Source: Companilactobacillus musae (GTDB lineage: Bacteria > Bacillota > Bacilli > Lactobacillales > Lactobacillaceae). From it: a stretch of DNA of 64,000 nt. The translations under genes and the position numbers were made by a program. The notes under the pieces were generated by a model, which did no database searches, was not told the origin of the DNA, and saw nothing but the letters and a program-made list of their open reading frames with translations. The stretch is taken from positions 1 through 64,000 of the forward strand of contig NZ_BIFW01000004.1 in the NCBI RefSeq assembly GCF_003967595.1, in the 5' to 3' direction. This document shows, in pieces, positions 20,135 to 28,461 of this stretch (its first letter is position 1; each line of letters starts with the position of its first letter).

Positions 20135-20461
20135 TTACTTAAATTTTACTGCGGTACCATATGCTGCAACTGTTTCCATGTCAGCGCTGATCGAATCAGA
20201 ATCAAAACGCATCATTACCACCGCATCAGCTCCCATGTCCAAAGCATTTTGACGTAAACGGTCAATTGCAATATCACGAGCTTCTGTCAGTAATTCCGTA
20301 TAAGCTTTAATTTCTCCACCAACAATATTTTTAAAACCAGCGCCGATATTCTTGACGACATTTTTCGATTGAGTCGTTAGTCCAAAAACTTCACCGATAA
20401 TCTCGTAGTCACGACCTGGTACATTTTCAGTTGTAGTAACTAATATCTCGCTCTTCTCCAT
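20135..20461 (-). CDS. YbjQ/UPF0145 family protein
   Basis: The 108-aa protein begins with the beta-rich [19 protein letters not shown] and has [27 protein letters not shown], the core of the UPF0145 (YbjQ, heavy-metal-binding-like) fold. These small proteins assemble into cytosolic oligomers of unknown function. The ATG follows GAGGTGAA. It is the first gene of the ybjQ-pepD-yjeM unit. Full length for the family. Confidence 0.88.
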   Translation of the reverse strand: MEKSEILVTTTENVPGRDYEIIGEVFGLTTQSKNVVKNIGAGFKNIVGGEIKAYTELLTEARDIAIDRLRQNALDMGADAVVMMRFDSDSISADMETVAAYGTAVKFK

Positions 20462-20576
20462 TGATTCACCTCACAAAAATAATTATTTCACTCCATTAAA
20501 TAATGTAACACACAAATACCCCAATATGGTTATAACTCAAGAATAATTGTGAATTATTTTCAATATAAATATATAA

Positions 20577-20609
20577 ATAAAAAAAGCTATCACAACGCTG
20601 TGATAGCCT
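20577..20609 (-). terminator. Terminator of the CsbD gene
   Basis: GGCTATCACAGCG/TGTGATAGC stem on the minus strand, followed by a T-run. A further small inverted repeat AATCAC...GTGATT lies at 20616-20632. Confidence 0.75.
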
Positions 20610-20633
20610 GTCTTGAATCACTTTATGTGATTA

Positions 20634-20819
20634 CTATTTATCGGTTTTTTCATTGATTTTTTTAGCGACTTTGTCTACTACTTCATCAGCTTTTTCTTTG
20701 GCTTTGCTCATTTTTTCTTGAACTTTGCCTTTCAATTCTTGCTTGTCATCGCCAGATGCTTTACCGACCGCCTGATTCGTTTTACCTTTGACCATATCTT
20801 TTTTACTTTCCATACTCAT
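20634..20819 (-). CDS. CsbD-like stress protein
   Basis: A 61-aa, highly charged, Lys/Glu/Asp-rich helical protein with the CsbD pattern: KGKTNQAVGKASGDD followed by ELKGKVQEK and repeated heptads to the C-terminus. In Bacillus, CsbD is a general-stress protein; its molecular role is unknown. A GAGAGGAG ribosome binding site precedes the start (MSMES; the second Met is an alternative). Monocistronic, with a terminator. Confidence 0.85.
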   Translation of the reverse strand: MSMESKKDMVKGKTNQAVGKASGDDKQELKGKVQEKMSKAKEKADEVVDKVAKKINEKTDK

Positions 20820-20920
20820 AATAAAACTCCTCTCTTATTTCTTCTATAAATAAAGTTTAGCAAGTTGCTGGTGGATTGGGCAAGTTTTTAGATTCTTCAA
20901 AATTTTGATTTTTAATAAAA

Positions 20921-20996
20921 ACAAAATAACACCTACTAAGAGATCAAGGTTTGGATATTGTGAACCTTTAATCTTTTAATAGATGCTATCTGTTTT
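20921..20996. repeat. Palindromic repeat family, copy A
   Basis: An imperfect palindrome with arms ACCTACTAAGAG and TTTTAATAGATGCTAT and internal AAGGTTTGGATATTGTGAACCTT. It shares arms and layout with copies at 31371, 35751, 44326 and 50153. It lies 3' of the 44-aa membrane protein gene at 21103 (minus). This is the most diverged copy. Confidence 0.55.
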
Positions 20997-21102
20997 ATAT
21001 TATTTTGAAATTTAGAACATTTAATTACTTATAGGAACAACGCATTTTCAATGTTCCAACTTATGAGTTCTTAATGTAAAACTACCTATATTATATCAAG
21101 AA

Positions 21103-21237
21103 CTACAAATCGATAGTCATAACCATCTGGCAAATGAAATAAATTACGGCGACAACAATAAACATTTGTACAAAACTTATGTTACGACCAACTCTTTGTG
21201 TCTTTCTCTTTTGATGTAATCTATCGATTCTCGTCAT
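21103..21237 (-). CDS. 44-aa single-pass membrane protein
   Basis: ATG is preceded by AAAGGCGGGTG at a suitable distance, and 44 codons follow before TAG. The first 17 residues are strongly basic (MTRIDRLHQKRKTQRVG), followed by one hydrophobic helix (MFIVVAVIYFICQMVM). The topology, basic residues inside and one helix, fits a small membrane protein. I do not recognise a family. A repeat of the palindromic family follows its stop. Confidence 0.5.
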   Translation of the reverse strand: MTRIDRLHQKRKTQRVGRNISFVQMFIVVAVIYFICQMVMTIDL

Positions 21238-21330
21238 TTGTTACACCCGCCTTTCTTATTTATGTCTATACCTTTATTTTATATATATTTTTTAAAATGT
21301 TCACTTTCTAAAGAATCCTTAAACAAATAA

Positions 21331-21364
21331 AAATAGTTAGGTCATTTTCGACCTAACTATTTGA
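21331..21364 (-). terminator. Terminator of the 79-aa membrane protein gene
   Basis: AAATAGTTAGGTC pairs with GACCTAACTATTT around a six-base loop. It lies 26 bases beyond the stop of the minus-strand gene at 21390, and the plus-strand A-run gives a minus-strand T-run. Confidence 0.75.
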
Positions 21365-21389
21365 CAATTGATTTATTTTGCTAAACTTT

Positions 21390-21629
21390 TTAATCCTTCT
21401 TAACACTGTCCTTAAAGAACTCTACCGTAATATCGAAGATTGGTTTCATAATAGCCATGATCATTAATGCCAAATCGACAAATAATAATTTAACCATCCA
21501 AGTTACTGACATTGATGTCGTAAAATGGAAGTATAAGGCAAATAATCCTAAGAATACCGCCACAAAAACGAAAATATAAATTACTACAAGTCCCACTAAG
21601 TTTTCTACTTCTGTTTCTTTATGTTTCAC
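21390..21629 (-). CDS. 79-aa two-helix membrane protein
   Basis: A short polar start (MKHKETEVENLVG) is followed by a first membrane helix (LVVIYIFVFVAVFLGLFALY) and a second (WMVKLLFVDLALMIMAIM), then a charged tail ending KKD. No family recognised. GTG at 21629 is chosen as start because it is seven bases behind GAGGGGGA; the longer frame to 21650 would begin inside that site. Confidence 0.6.
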   Translation of the reverse strand: MKHKETEVENLVGLVVIYIFVFVAVFLGLFALYFHFTTSMSVTWMVKLLFVDLALMIMAIMKPIFDITVEFFKDSVKKD

Positions 21630-21955
21630 GATATTCTCCCCCTCATTCAAGCCTTTTTGTTAACGCTTACATTATACCATTATCAGTATTCTAGGAACAG
21701 AAATCGTAAGAAAAGAATTAAGAATAAAACATTTTTTCTGTATAAAAAATCTCCATGTAGCAATCGTCAAAAACGGTCACCACATGGAGATTATTTATCA
21801 TTCAAAAGCTTATCTTATTCTCTAAAAGTTAATTTCAAAAAAAATATTGCTATTTATTTGATTATTGAATCAGATGCTATTAGTATAGGTGTAGTTAAAA
21901 AAATGATGAGATTAAATTAATTATAAAAGTATTATGCCCTGGGGGGTCATTCCTA
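21630..21955. other. Intergenic region between divergent genes; orphan hairpin
   Basis: No credible gene. It holds a terminator-like hairpin at 21744-21797 (AATCTCCATGT paired with ACATGGAGATT over a ~30-base loop, with an A-run to its left), which belongs to no visible gene. One copy of an 18-base direct repeat (21904-21921) lies shortly before the CAP protein gene. Confidence 0.5.
21904..21921 (+). repeat. 18-base direct repeat, left copy
   Basis: TGATGAGATTAAATTAAT occurs here and again at 22902-22919, exactly 998 bases apart, bracketing the SLAP-CAP gene and its terminator. Confidence 0.6.
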
Positions 21956-22804
21956 ATGAAATTATCAAGAATTATTACTTTATCTGCCGTATTAATGATG
22001 GCAACTTCAAGTTCTTTTGCCATTGCACAAAAAAATGCCGATGCATCAGCTGTCGCAACCACAAATGCCAGTGGTATTACTAAGCTATATACTGCAAACG
22101 GTAAACTTATTTCTAATCGTGCCTTAGCTCCTAAAACTGATTGGGCTGTTGGTAACGTTATTACTGTCAATGGTGAAACATTATATCAAGTATCAACTTC
22201 AGAATACTTAAAAGCCAGCGATGCCACTCTATCAGGCACTCCGGTTAATAGTAACAATACAAAAGCCACAACAACGGTTGCAACTGAGGCTCAAAGTAGC
22301 ACTGAATACACACCTAATATGAATAATATTAATAAATACTTTGTTGAATACGTCAATGCTCTTCACAAAGCCAACGGTACAAGCCCTGTTAACGTTTCTA
22401 ATGATGTTGTGACTTACGCTGCTCAAAGAGCCGATCAACAAAACGGTAACAATTTGGATCACAGTACGGCTACTAAGAATATGTCAGAAAACCTTTCTGG
22501 TGCTGGTTTTGACTATATTATTAAGACCGCCGGTGCTAAATCCGACAAACAAGTCGCTTTCTTCCTATTGAAACAATGGTATGACGAAGACAACTGTGTC
22601 GATGCACTTGGCACTGCTGGTCACTTTGGTCACCGTGCTGCCCTTATTTATGGTGGTCCTAATGTTGGATTAAGCATTAACGACAAAAATTCAGCCTATG
22701 AAGCCGACTGGAACGTCGATGACCTCAATGCTGAAAAACAACTCTACAACTATACAGGTACCAATCCTGATACCAAATTTATTTCTGAAGACTCAGTTCA
22801 ATAA
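21956..22804 (+). CDS. Secreted SLAP-CAP domain protein
   Basis: A signal peptide (MKLSRIITLSAVLMMATSSSF...) is followed by one divergent SLAP-like repeat (LYTANGKLISNRALAPKTDW, then GETLYQVSTSEYLKAS, about residues 44-92), a Thr-rich linker, and a C-terminal CAP/SCP domain (about 120-260). The CAP part shows FVEYVNALHKANG, the VTYAAQRADQQ helix, LDHSTATKNMSENLSG and GHFGHRAALI. CAP proteins are extracellular with unclear activity in bacteria. The ATG follows GGGGGG. It has its own terminator. Unlike its neighbours, the wall-binding repeat is at the N-terminal end. Confidence 0.8.
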   Translation: MKLSRIITLSAVLMMATSSSFAIAQKNADASAVATTNASGITKLYTANGKLISNRALAPKTDWAVGNVITVNGETLYQVSTSEYLKASDATLSGTPVNSNNTKATTTVATEAQSSTEYTPNMNNINKYFVEYVNALHKANGTSPVNVSNDVVTYAAQRADQQNGNNLDHSTATKNMSENLSGAGFDYIIKTAGAKSDKQVAFFLLKQWYDEDNCVDALGTAGHFGHRAALIYGGPNVGLSINDKNSAYEADWNVDDLNAEKQLYNYTGTNPDTKFISEDSVQ

Positions 22805-22819
22805 ACTCAATCTTAACCA

Positions 22820-22857
22820 TGACCTAAAGTAGATTCTCTACTTTGGGTCTTTTTTTA
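22820..22857 (+). terminator. Terminator of the SLAP-CAP gene
   Basis: GACCTAAAGTAGA pairs with TCTACTTTGGGTC around a three-base loop, followed by seven T. Confidence 0.85.
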
Positions 22858-23265
22858 TGTTCTCTTTTTCAAGAACTAATTTGACTTAAACTTAATAGAA
22901 TTGATGAGATTAAATTAATGTTTAAATCCAAATGAAATATTCAAGATGTATCTTGATTACAAGAAGAATTATACAAGTATACGAATAGCCATGTGATTCA
23001 AGTTTCGATAGAATTGTTTTTCTAAACTGGAATTTTTCATAATTGAATCAGTTTCACTCTACTTTTTGACTTTAAAAATCACTATAAATATATTTCTATT
23101 ACCGTAATATCGGGATTTGTCAGTCATTAATACTCCAAAGTATAAAATAATATTTCTTCTATTCTGGTCAATTTATTCATTTACATCCTTTTATAATACG
23201 AATTGGATAGTAAATAACAAGCAAATAAATAGACAATAAGAAATAAATTAAGAGGGGTATTTATT
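22858..23265. other. 408-base non-coding region upstream of the large SLAP gene
   Basis: AT-rich, with no credible reading frame. It holds the right copy of the 18-base direct repeat (22902-22919) and a 16-base palindrome TCAAGATGTATCTTGA (22941-22956) that could be an operator. The last ~40 bases carry AAGAGGGG for the next gene. Confidence 0.45.
22902..22919 (+). repeat. 18-base direct repeat, right copy
   Basis: Identical to 21904-21921; see that entry. Confidence 0.6.
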
Positions 23266-25557
23266 ATGAAGAGAATTAATAATGCAAAAAACTTAAATAA
23301 GAAATTCATCGTAACTGCCCTCGGGGTAGCCGCTTTAGGATTCCAACTAATGCAAACCAATAACGTAAAAGCTGCTGATGTCAAAGCTGATACTGATTCT
23401 AATACTGAACAAGCTAGTGACACTCAAACAAAAGTCAGTTCAGTAGCTGACAGTACTCCTCTAAAATCAGTTTCTACTATTAATAGTGATAATAGTGGTA
23501 CCGAATCAAATAATAATGCAAATGCCGAACAGGAACAAAGTTCCGACACAAATGCTGGTGAATCCAGTAAAAATGCCGATTCTCAAGAAAAAGTTGCTGA
23601 TTTATCAAAAACAGATAGTCCTGTAACAAACGATTCTGAAAATTCTGCCGATGATTCAACTACTGAAACTAAATCAAATACTAATAACGATAAAACTACC
23701 ACTAATGAAGAATCAAAAACTCCAACAGATTCCCAAGCTGACAATACTGTCACAAGTACAGATCCAGCTCTTATTGACGAAACTCCTGCTGGCAGTGAAG
23801 CAAATGTAGATACGACTAATGATCCTATCCAAAGTAATATTAAGATCACTGCCACAAATTCAAATGGTACAGTGTCATCTACATCAACTGCCACTAAAGG
23901 TGCTTCCGCAGTAATCAATTCCGATTCAACTTCGGCTAATATTGTTTTAACTATTACCAATACATCAGACGAAAAACAAGATGATTACGGTGAAACAATC
24001 AGATTACCAAAACATTTTCAAGATGCTCAACCTGCCGGTTATAGAACCTCGAATGTTGTTGTTTCAGACGATTTTGATGACACACTTTTCATTTCCGGTT
24101 TACCAGAAGGCGCTGAAGTGGTTTATACTACTTCAGATAAAAATAATTTCAAAAGTGCTGATGAATTAAAAGCTGATCCTAATTTTAAGTGGTCAGACAT
24201 AGATGCCATCGAAATCAACTCAAATGTTTTTAATTTTAAAAAACCAACTGCTTACCTTGAAGCTGGTAAATCTATCGTCCTTACCATTCCGATTACAGCC
24301 AAATCATCAGATGAAGAACATCTTCAGGGTGTTTCTGAAGTACATACTGAATATAACAGAATGAACAGTAGTCACGGAAGATTTGGTGATACTCTCAATT
24401 TCAGATATTCAACTATCGTTACTGATTCCACAGATTGGAACGGTGCTTCCTACCATGCTGTTTTATCTGATGGAAAAGGCGGCTTTGTAGCTGCTCCAGC
24501 TGATGCTCAAGCCTTAATGCCTCAATATAAAGACGGAGATATCGATGTCGATAACGTTTATGGTGCTAATACCGTCGATGCTTCTGACAGTCCTTTAACC
24601 GTCGGGGGAACTTTTACAGTTCATCTAGATAATTTAAATATCATCAATGCTTTAAATAAAGAAGGTTATTCAACCAATTTAAATGCTGACGGTACTCAAC
24701 AAAATGCTTATGGATATAAAATTGGAAGTAACTTCTTGAATAGTGCCACCAGAAGTGTTCCTTACCTATCTGTCACAGTAAGACAAGTTATTAATGCTAA
24801 TGACAATACCGTTAAAGTTGGTCAAAATTGGACTACTGCCGATGGTTTAACTTCTGTCGAAGACAATTCAAACAACGTTTTAACTGGAAACGATGCTATC
24901 AATGCCGTCAAGACAACTATTAATGATCAAAATGGTGTTCTCCAAGACGGAAAAATCGCTAAAGATGGTTCTTTCAAAGTTACCTATACTTATCAATTAA
25001 AAGATGGAACTAATATTTCTAAGACTATTACTGTTAAAACTAAATCAACTACTACCAATTCTGGTTCTAATAATTCAAGCTCTAATAGTTCAAGTTCATC
25101 ATCTAACTCAAGTTCTACAATTACTGATCCAGTAATTTCACCTGATTCACCAGATAATATTAATGATGTCAATCGTTTAGTTTCAACTCATCCCAGTGAT
25201 GGTGTAGTTTCACTTTATAAACTAGATACTTCTAAGATTACTAATCGCAGTCTTAATACCGCTAGTGATTGGTTCAGCGATAAGGAAATGACCTTTGCCG
25301 GAGAAACATATTATCGTGTTGCTTCCAACGAATGGGTAAAAGCTAGTGAAGTCTATGTTTACAAAGATAACAAGATTGTTGTGGAAACAAAGAACAATCA
25401 ACAACTAGTAAACTCAGAAGGCGAAGTTGTAACAAATCGTGCCCTATTAGCTGATACAGCTTGGTATTCAGACCGTATCGCTTATATTAATGGCAAAACA
25501 TACTATCGTGTTGCTACTAATGAATTTGTTCCAACTGATGCCGTTACAGTTAGATAA
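23266..25557 (+). CDS. Large secreted SLAP-domain surface protein
   Basis: The 763-aa product has a signal peptide (first ~36 residues, ending VKA), a low-complexity Ser/Thr/Asn/Asp/Glu-rich stalk (about 37-165), a long beta-rich region of unrecognised fold (about 180-590) containing an ITNTSDEKQDDYG Ig-like start, a Ser/Asn linker (about 595-625), and two C-terminal SLAP-type repeats: ITNRSLNTASDWFSD...YYRVASNEWVKAS and VTNRALLADTAWYSD...YYRVATNEFV. The repeats should hold it non-covalently to the wall; no LPXTG motif is present. Function is probably adhesion or a surface coat, by inference. ATG is placed behind AGAGGGG. A terminator follows. Confidence 0.75.
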   Translation: MKRINNAKNLNKKFIVTALGVAALGFQLMQTNNVKAADVKADTDSNTEQASDTQTKVSSVADSTPLKSVSTINSDNSGTESNNNANAEQEQSSDTNAGESSKNADSQEKVADLSKTDSPVTNDSENSADDSTTETKSNTNNDKTTTNEESKTPTDSQADNTVTSTDPALIDETPAGSEANVDTTNDPIQSNIKITATNSNGTVSSTSTATKGASAVINSDSTSANIVLTITNTSDEKQDDYGETIRLPKHFQDAQPAGYRTSNVVVSDDFDDTLFISGLPEGAEVVYTTSDKNNFKSADELKADPNFKWSDIDAIEINSNVFNFKKPTAYLEAGKSIVLTIPITAKSSDEEHLQGVSEVHTEYNRMNSSHGRFGDTLNFRYSTIVTDSTDWNGASYHAVLSDGKGGFVAAPADAQALMPQYKDGDIDVDNVYGANTVDASDSPLTVGGTFTVHLDNLNIINALNKEGYSTNLNADGTQQNAYGYKIGSNFLNSATRSVPYLSVTVRQVINANDNTVKVGQNWTTADGLTSVEDNSNNVLTGNDAINAVKTTINDQNGVLQDGKIAKDGSFKVTYTYQLKDGTNISKTITVKTKSTTTNSGSNNSSSNSSSSSSNSSSTITDPVISPDSPDNINDVNRLVSTHPSDGVVSLYKLDTSKITNRSLNTASDWFSDKEMTFAGETYYRVASNEWVKASEVYVYKDNKIVVETKNNQQLVNSEGEVVTNRALLADTAWYSDRIAYINGKTYYRVATNEFVPTDAVTVR

Positions 25558-25568
25558 TTTAGAATATG

Positions 25569-25604
25569 AAAAAGGACTATTCATAATTTGAATAGCCCTT
25601 TTTG
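25569..25604 (+). terminator. Terminator of the large SLAP gene
   Basis: AAAGGACTATTCA pairs with TGAATAGCCCTTT (wobble) and is followed by T; it begins 11 bases past the stop. Confidence 0.8.
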
Positions 25605-25837
25605 TTATCTCTATATTTTATTTATATCTAATAATTTTTAAATAATTTATCTTATTTCAAAAATAATAATAAATATTATTTCAATAAAAGCATATTCCCT
25701 ATTTAATGGATATTTTTTTGTTTAAAGAAAAAAAGTAACATCTTCTATGCTATATTATTAATACTTAAAGCCAAAATAGATTTGTCCAAATACTGACGAC
25801 TTAAAAAGCTGAATATATGTTTTTATAGGGGGAAATT

Positions 25838-26488
25838 ATGAATAAATACTCTAAAGTACTTTTGACCAGCATTGCTACCGTCACATTATCTACTACTTTT
25901 TTAGAGACACCGGGATTGAACCTCAATCCAACACAAGAAACTATCGTTTCAGCTAAGGCTAAACAAGCAACATTGATTCCCGGATCATATAAAGTTGGAT
26001 CAGATTTAAAACCTGGTAGATATACTATCACCTCTACTGATGGTTCAAGCGGTAATATCTCTTCCACACCAAAAAGAACTCTTCACGGAGATTCAATAAA
26101 TGAAATCCTTGGTAGTGATCCTGATATGTTGCAAGTTCCATCTGTTACTGCAACTTTAAGTAAAGGCGATAAAGTTAAAGTTGATGGTCTTACATCTGCG
26201 ACATTTACACCAGTCAAACAAAGAAATAAGAAAAATAACACTGCCTTAACAACTGGTTTCTGGGTAGTTGGTAAAGATATCAAAAAAGGTAAATATACAG
26301 TTACTCCAGCTGAAGGTCAAAGCGGTAATTTCATCGTAACTCCAAAGAGTACATTTGGGGATACAACTAATGAAGTACTCGGTGGAGATACTGATATGTC
26401 TCAAGTACCAAAAGTAAACGTCAAATTGCACAATGGTGATAAAGTTGAAGTATCAGGTATGACACAAGTCAACTTTTCTAAAAGATAA
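25838..26488 (+). CDS. Secreted protein of two tandem ~80-aa domains
   Basis: A signal peptide (cleavage probably after SAKA near residue 41) is followed by two copies of one beta-rich domain, about residues 47-125 and 136-214. Each has the order: G-x-Y/W-x-V-G-x-D-x-K-x-G-x-Y-T, then SGN, then NE-[IV]-L-G-x-D-x-D-M-x-Q-V-P, then GDKV-x-V-x-G-[LM]-T. It appears to be an extracellular beta domain found in lactobacilli; I cannot name a function. No membrane anchor or wall motif is present. ATG follows AGGGGGAAATT. It is monocistronic. Confidence 0.7.
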   Translation: MNKYSKVLLTSIATVTLSTTFLETPGLNLNPTQETIVSAKAKQATLIPGSYKVGSDLKPGRYTITSTDGSSGNISSTPKRTLHGDSINEILGSDPDMLQVPSVTATLSKGDKVKVDGLTSATFTPVKQRNKKNNTALTTGFWVVGKDIKKGKYTVTPAEGQSGNFIVTPKSTFGDTTNEVLGGDTDMSQVPKVNVKLHNGDKVEVSGMTQVNFSKR

Positions 26489-26533
26489 TATTAATTAATT
26501 GCACAGTCTTATATAGTTATATAATAAGCTCTT

Positions 26534-26572
26534 AAAATAACCGCAAATAACTAAAGTTTGACGGTTATTTTT
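26534..26572 (+). terminator. Terminator of the tandem-domain protein gene
   Basis: AAATAACCG pairs with CGGTTATTT, followed by further T; the loop is long (about 18 bases). Confidence 0.6.
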
Positions 26573-26610
26573 TACGCTCATTTTTCGCCATCATACCACT
26601 ATGAATGTAT

Positions 26611-26645
26611 AAAAAAAGATTGTTAGTCCAACGACTAACAATCTT
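26611..26645 (-). terminator. Terminator following tRNA-Gln
   Basis: AAGATTGTTAG pairs with CTAACAATCTT around an eight-base loop; on the minus strand seven T follow. It lies about 85 bases beyond the tRNA 3' end. Confidence 0.75.
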
Positions 26646-26729
26646 AAAACCAATTTATTCTTTTTAAAACTAAAACTTGTAAACTGCTTATTTATCAAGG
26701 ATCATAACACCTTGTGAAACTCTCAACAT

Positions 26730-26800
26730 TGGGCATATTGGGTTCGAACCAATAAATTGCGGATTCAGAGTCCGCTGCCTTACCATTTGGCGAATGCCCA
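26730..26800 (-). tRNA. tRNA-Gln (anticodon CTG)
   Basis: A 71-base cloverleaf can be read on the minus strand. The acceptor arms TGGGCAT/ATGCCCA pair fully, the D arm is GCC...GGC, the anticodon stem GCGGA/TCCGC holds the loop CTCTGAA (anticodon CTG, reading CAG), and the T arm is ATTGG-TTCGAAC-CCAAT. The 3' CCA is not encoded. It stands alone, not in a tRNA cluster. Confidence 0.93.
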
Positions 26801-26929
26801 TTAACAATAAAATGTTATAAAAAAAACGGTCCAATGTCAATAGTATTAACGAATTGAACTTAAAATAAATACAAAAAAAGACCATTTTGGCTTATTTTGG
26901 TCAAGATGATCTCTCAATCATACATTATT

Positions 26930-27223
26930 TTACTTATTTCCATTGATTTTAGAAACTGTGGTATTTTTCTTTTCCAAAATTCTAATGGACTTCTCCAACG
27001 ATTCAAATATCTCAGTATTCAATAACTCCATAATCGGACTGAGACGTTTCATTTCGTGTGACAGAAGATTCTTATTAGGCTGTTCCTCATCAACACGACG
27101 CAACTTCAAATTGTAATCCATCAATGCATTAATTCTGATTTTTGAATTATCTAACTCGCATAGTAAATCATCGACATCGTCAGCATCGAAAGTCTTGGTC
27201 TGCTTACTCTTCTTGTTATCCAT
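26930..27223 (-). CDS. 97-aa hypothetical helical protein
   Basis: A charged, mostly helical, cytosolic protein without signal peptide or membrane helix; the stretch LSPIMELLNTEIFESLEKSIRIL looks amphipathic and may form a coiled coil. Not recognised. ATG at 27223 lies nine bases behind AAAGGGG; a TTG directly before it is the alternative start. The neighbours, a tRNA and a membrane protein, give no functional hint. Confidence 0.6.
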   Translation of the reverse strand: MDNKKSKQTKTFDADDVDDLLCELDNSKIRINALMDYNLKLRRVDEEQPNKNLLSHEMKRLSPIMELLNTEIFESLEKSIRILEKKNTTVSKINGNK

Positions 27224-27501
27224 CAAAACGTACCCCTTTTTATTAATTATAATAGCTATCCTCCTATCTTTTGGTCTATACCCATATTCTAGTAGCTTTT
27301 TTTGAGAATGACAGTATATTGTCCGTTTTGTACATTTTTAAATTGTATATTTTGATATAAATAAAGTGTATAAATTCTTATTTTATATATTTTCGATATA
27401 AAATAATATATTCAATTTATTTTCAGAAATTATCATGATGTGTTACAATTATCTAGTTTTGCTGAGAACTACGTTAAACAGAGGAGGATATCGAGTTACT
27501 T

Positions 27502-28413
27502 ATGCGATTATCTACAACTGAAAAAAGAAATTATTTACTTGGATTTATATTCATTATTTTCATGGTAGCGAGTGCTACTATTCTAAACGATATGGAAATT
27601 ATTTTGCCTGAGATCGGTGCTTTGACTGCTGGAACTTGGATCTATCAAAATGGTGGTTGGATCAATCAACCCTTCAAAATATTTTTAGCACCATCAGGAA
27701 CAGCCATAATTGGCTTTCTAGTTAACAAATTGAATATTTCATACGCTGAAAAAGTCCTCTTAGGACTATTACTAATGTTAGTATTATTGCGTCTATTACA
27801 TTCAAATCTTGCCCCATCATTTGCTACTGGCTTATTACCAATTATTATCAATGCTACTCATTGGTCATTTATTGTTGCTATTCTCTTTTTCACTTTAATA
27901 TTAATGTGCGGGGTTTATCTTCAAGGTAGTTACCACCAGACATCCCCTAGCTCAATCATTCAAAAACACCATATGATTATATTTACAATTATGGCAATTG
28001 TCTGGGTCGGAGCTGTTTGGTTCTTTGGCTTTTCACAAATGGCTGCTATCCCGCCCGTAATGGTTGTCTTCTTCGAGGTTTTACAGAAGCCGCAGTATAG
28101 TTGGCAAATGGCCAGTAAACATTTTATTGCTTTAGTCGGTGCTGCTAGTATCGGTGTAGCAGTTCACTTAATCTTTAGCTCTTGGCTAATTTCTGCCATT
28201 ATTTCATTGCCATTGGTATTTGTTCTACTACAATTACTCAAAATTAAATTACCCGCCGCTTTTGCCTTTCCTTTATTGGCTCTAGTGTTGCCAATAAATA
28301 TGTTTCATATGTTACCAATTACAGCAATCCTAGCAACTACCTTTTTCTTAGGAACAATTGTCCTACTTAAAAAATACGTTCCCTATCAAAAATTATCTAA
28401 AGTTAACGAATAA
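27502..28413 (+). CDS. Polytopic membrane protein, possibly HPP-like
   Basis: The 303-aa protein has eight or more hydrophobic helices. Two parts look alike in layout (about residues 55-110 and 205-290), with a Pro-containing loop (LAPSGTAIIGFLVNKL; KLPAAFAFPLLALVLP) in each. This loosely recalls the HPP family of membrane proteins, but I would not assign it without a profile search. GAGGAGG lies 13 bases before the ATG, a long spacing; no closer in-frame start exists. No transport or enzyme motif is visible. Confidence 0.6.
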   Translation: MRLSTTEKRNYLLGFIFIIFMVASATILNDMEIILPEIGALTAGTWIYQNGGWINQPFKIFLAPSGTAIIGFLVNKLNISYAEKVLLGLLLMLVLLRLLHSNLAPSFATGLLPIIINATHWSFIVAILFFTLILMCGVYLQGSYHQTSPSSIIQKHHMIIFTIMAIVWVGAVWFFGFSQMAAIPPVMVVFFEVLQKPQYSWQMASKHFIALVGAASIGVAVHLIFSSWLISAIISLPLVFVLLQLLKIKLPAAFAFPLLALVLPINMFHMLPITAILATTFFLGTIVLLKKYVPYQKLSKVNE

Positions 28414-28461
28414 AAAACTAGTATGGCGACCATCGAAAATGGTTACTATACTAGTTTTTTA
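28412..28461. terminator. Bidirectional terminator
   Basis: AAAAACTAGTATGG(...)ACCAT pairs with ATGGTTACTATACTAGTTTTT. It lies between convergent genes, with runs on both sides. Confidence 0.8.

Noticed and set aside
21621-21920. 99-codon plus-strand frame
   Set aside because: It overlaps the start of the 79-aa gene and a hairpin, has no ribosome binding site, and its product looks like translated AT-rich DNA.
23583-23960. 125-codon minus-strand frame within the large SLAP gene
   Set aside because: It is antisense to the low-complexity Ser/Thr/Asp/Glu stalk, whose codon bias leaves the opposite strand open; no start signal.
26688-26885. 65-codon minus-strand frame
   Set aside because: It runs across the tRNA-Gln gene and its flanks.
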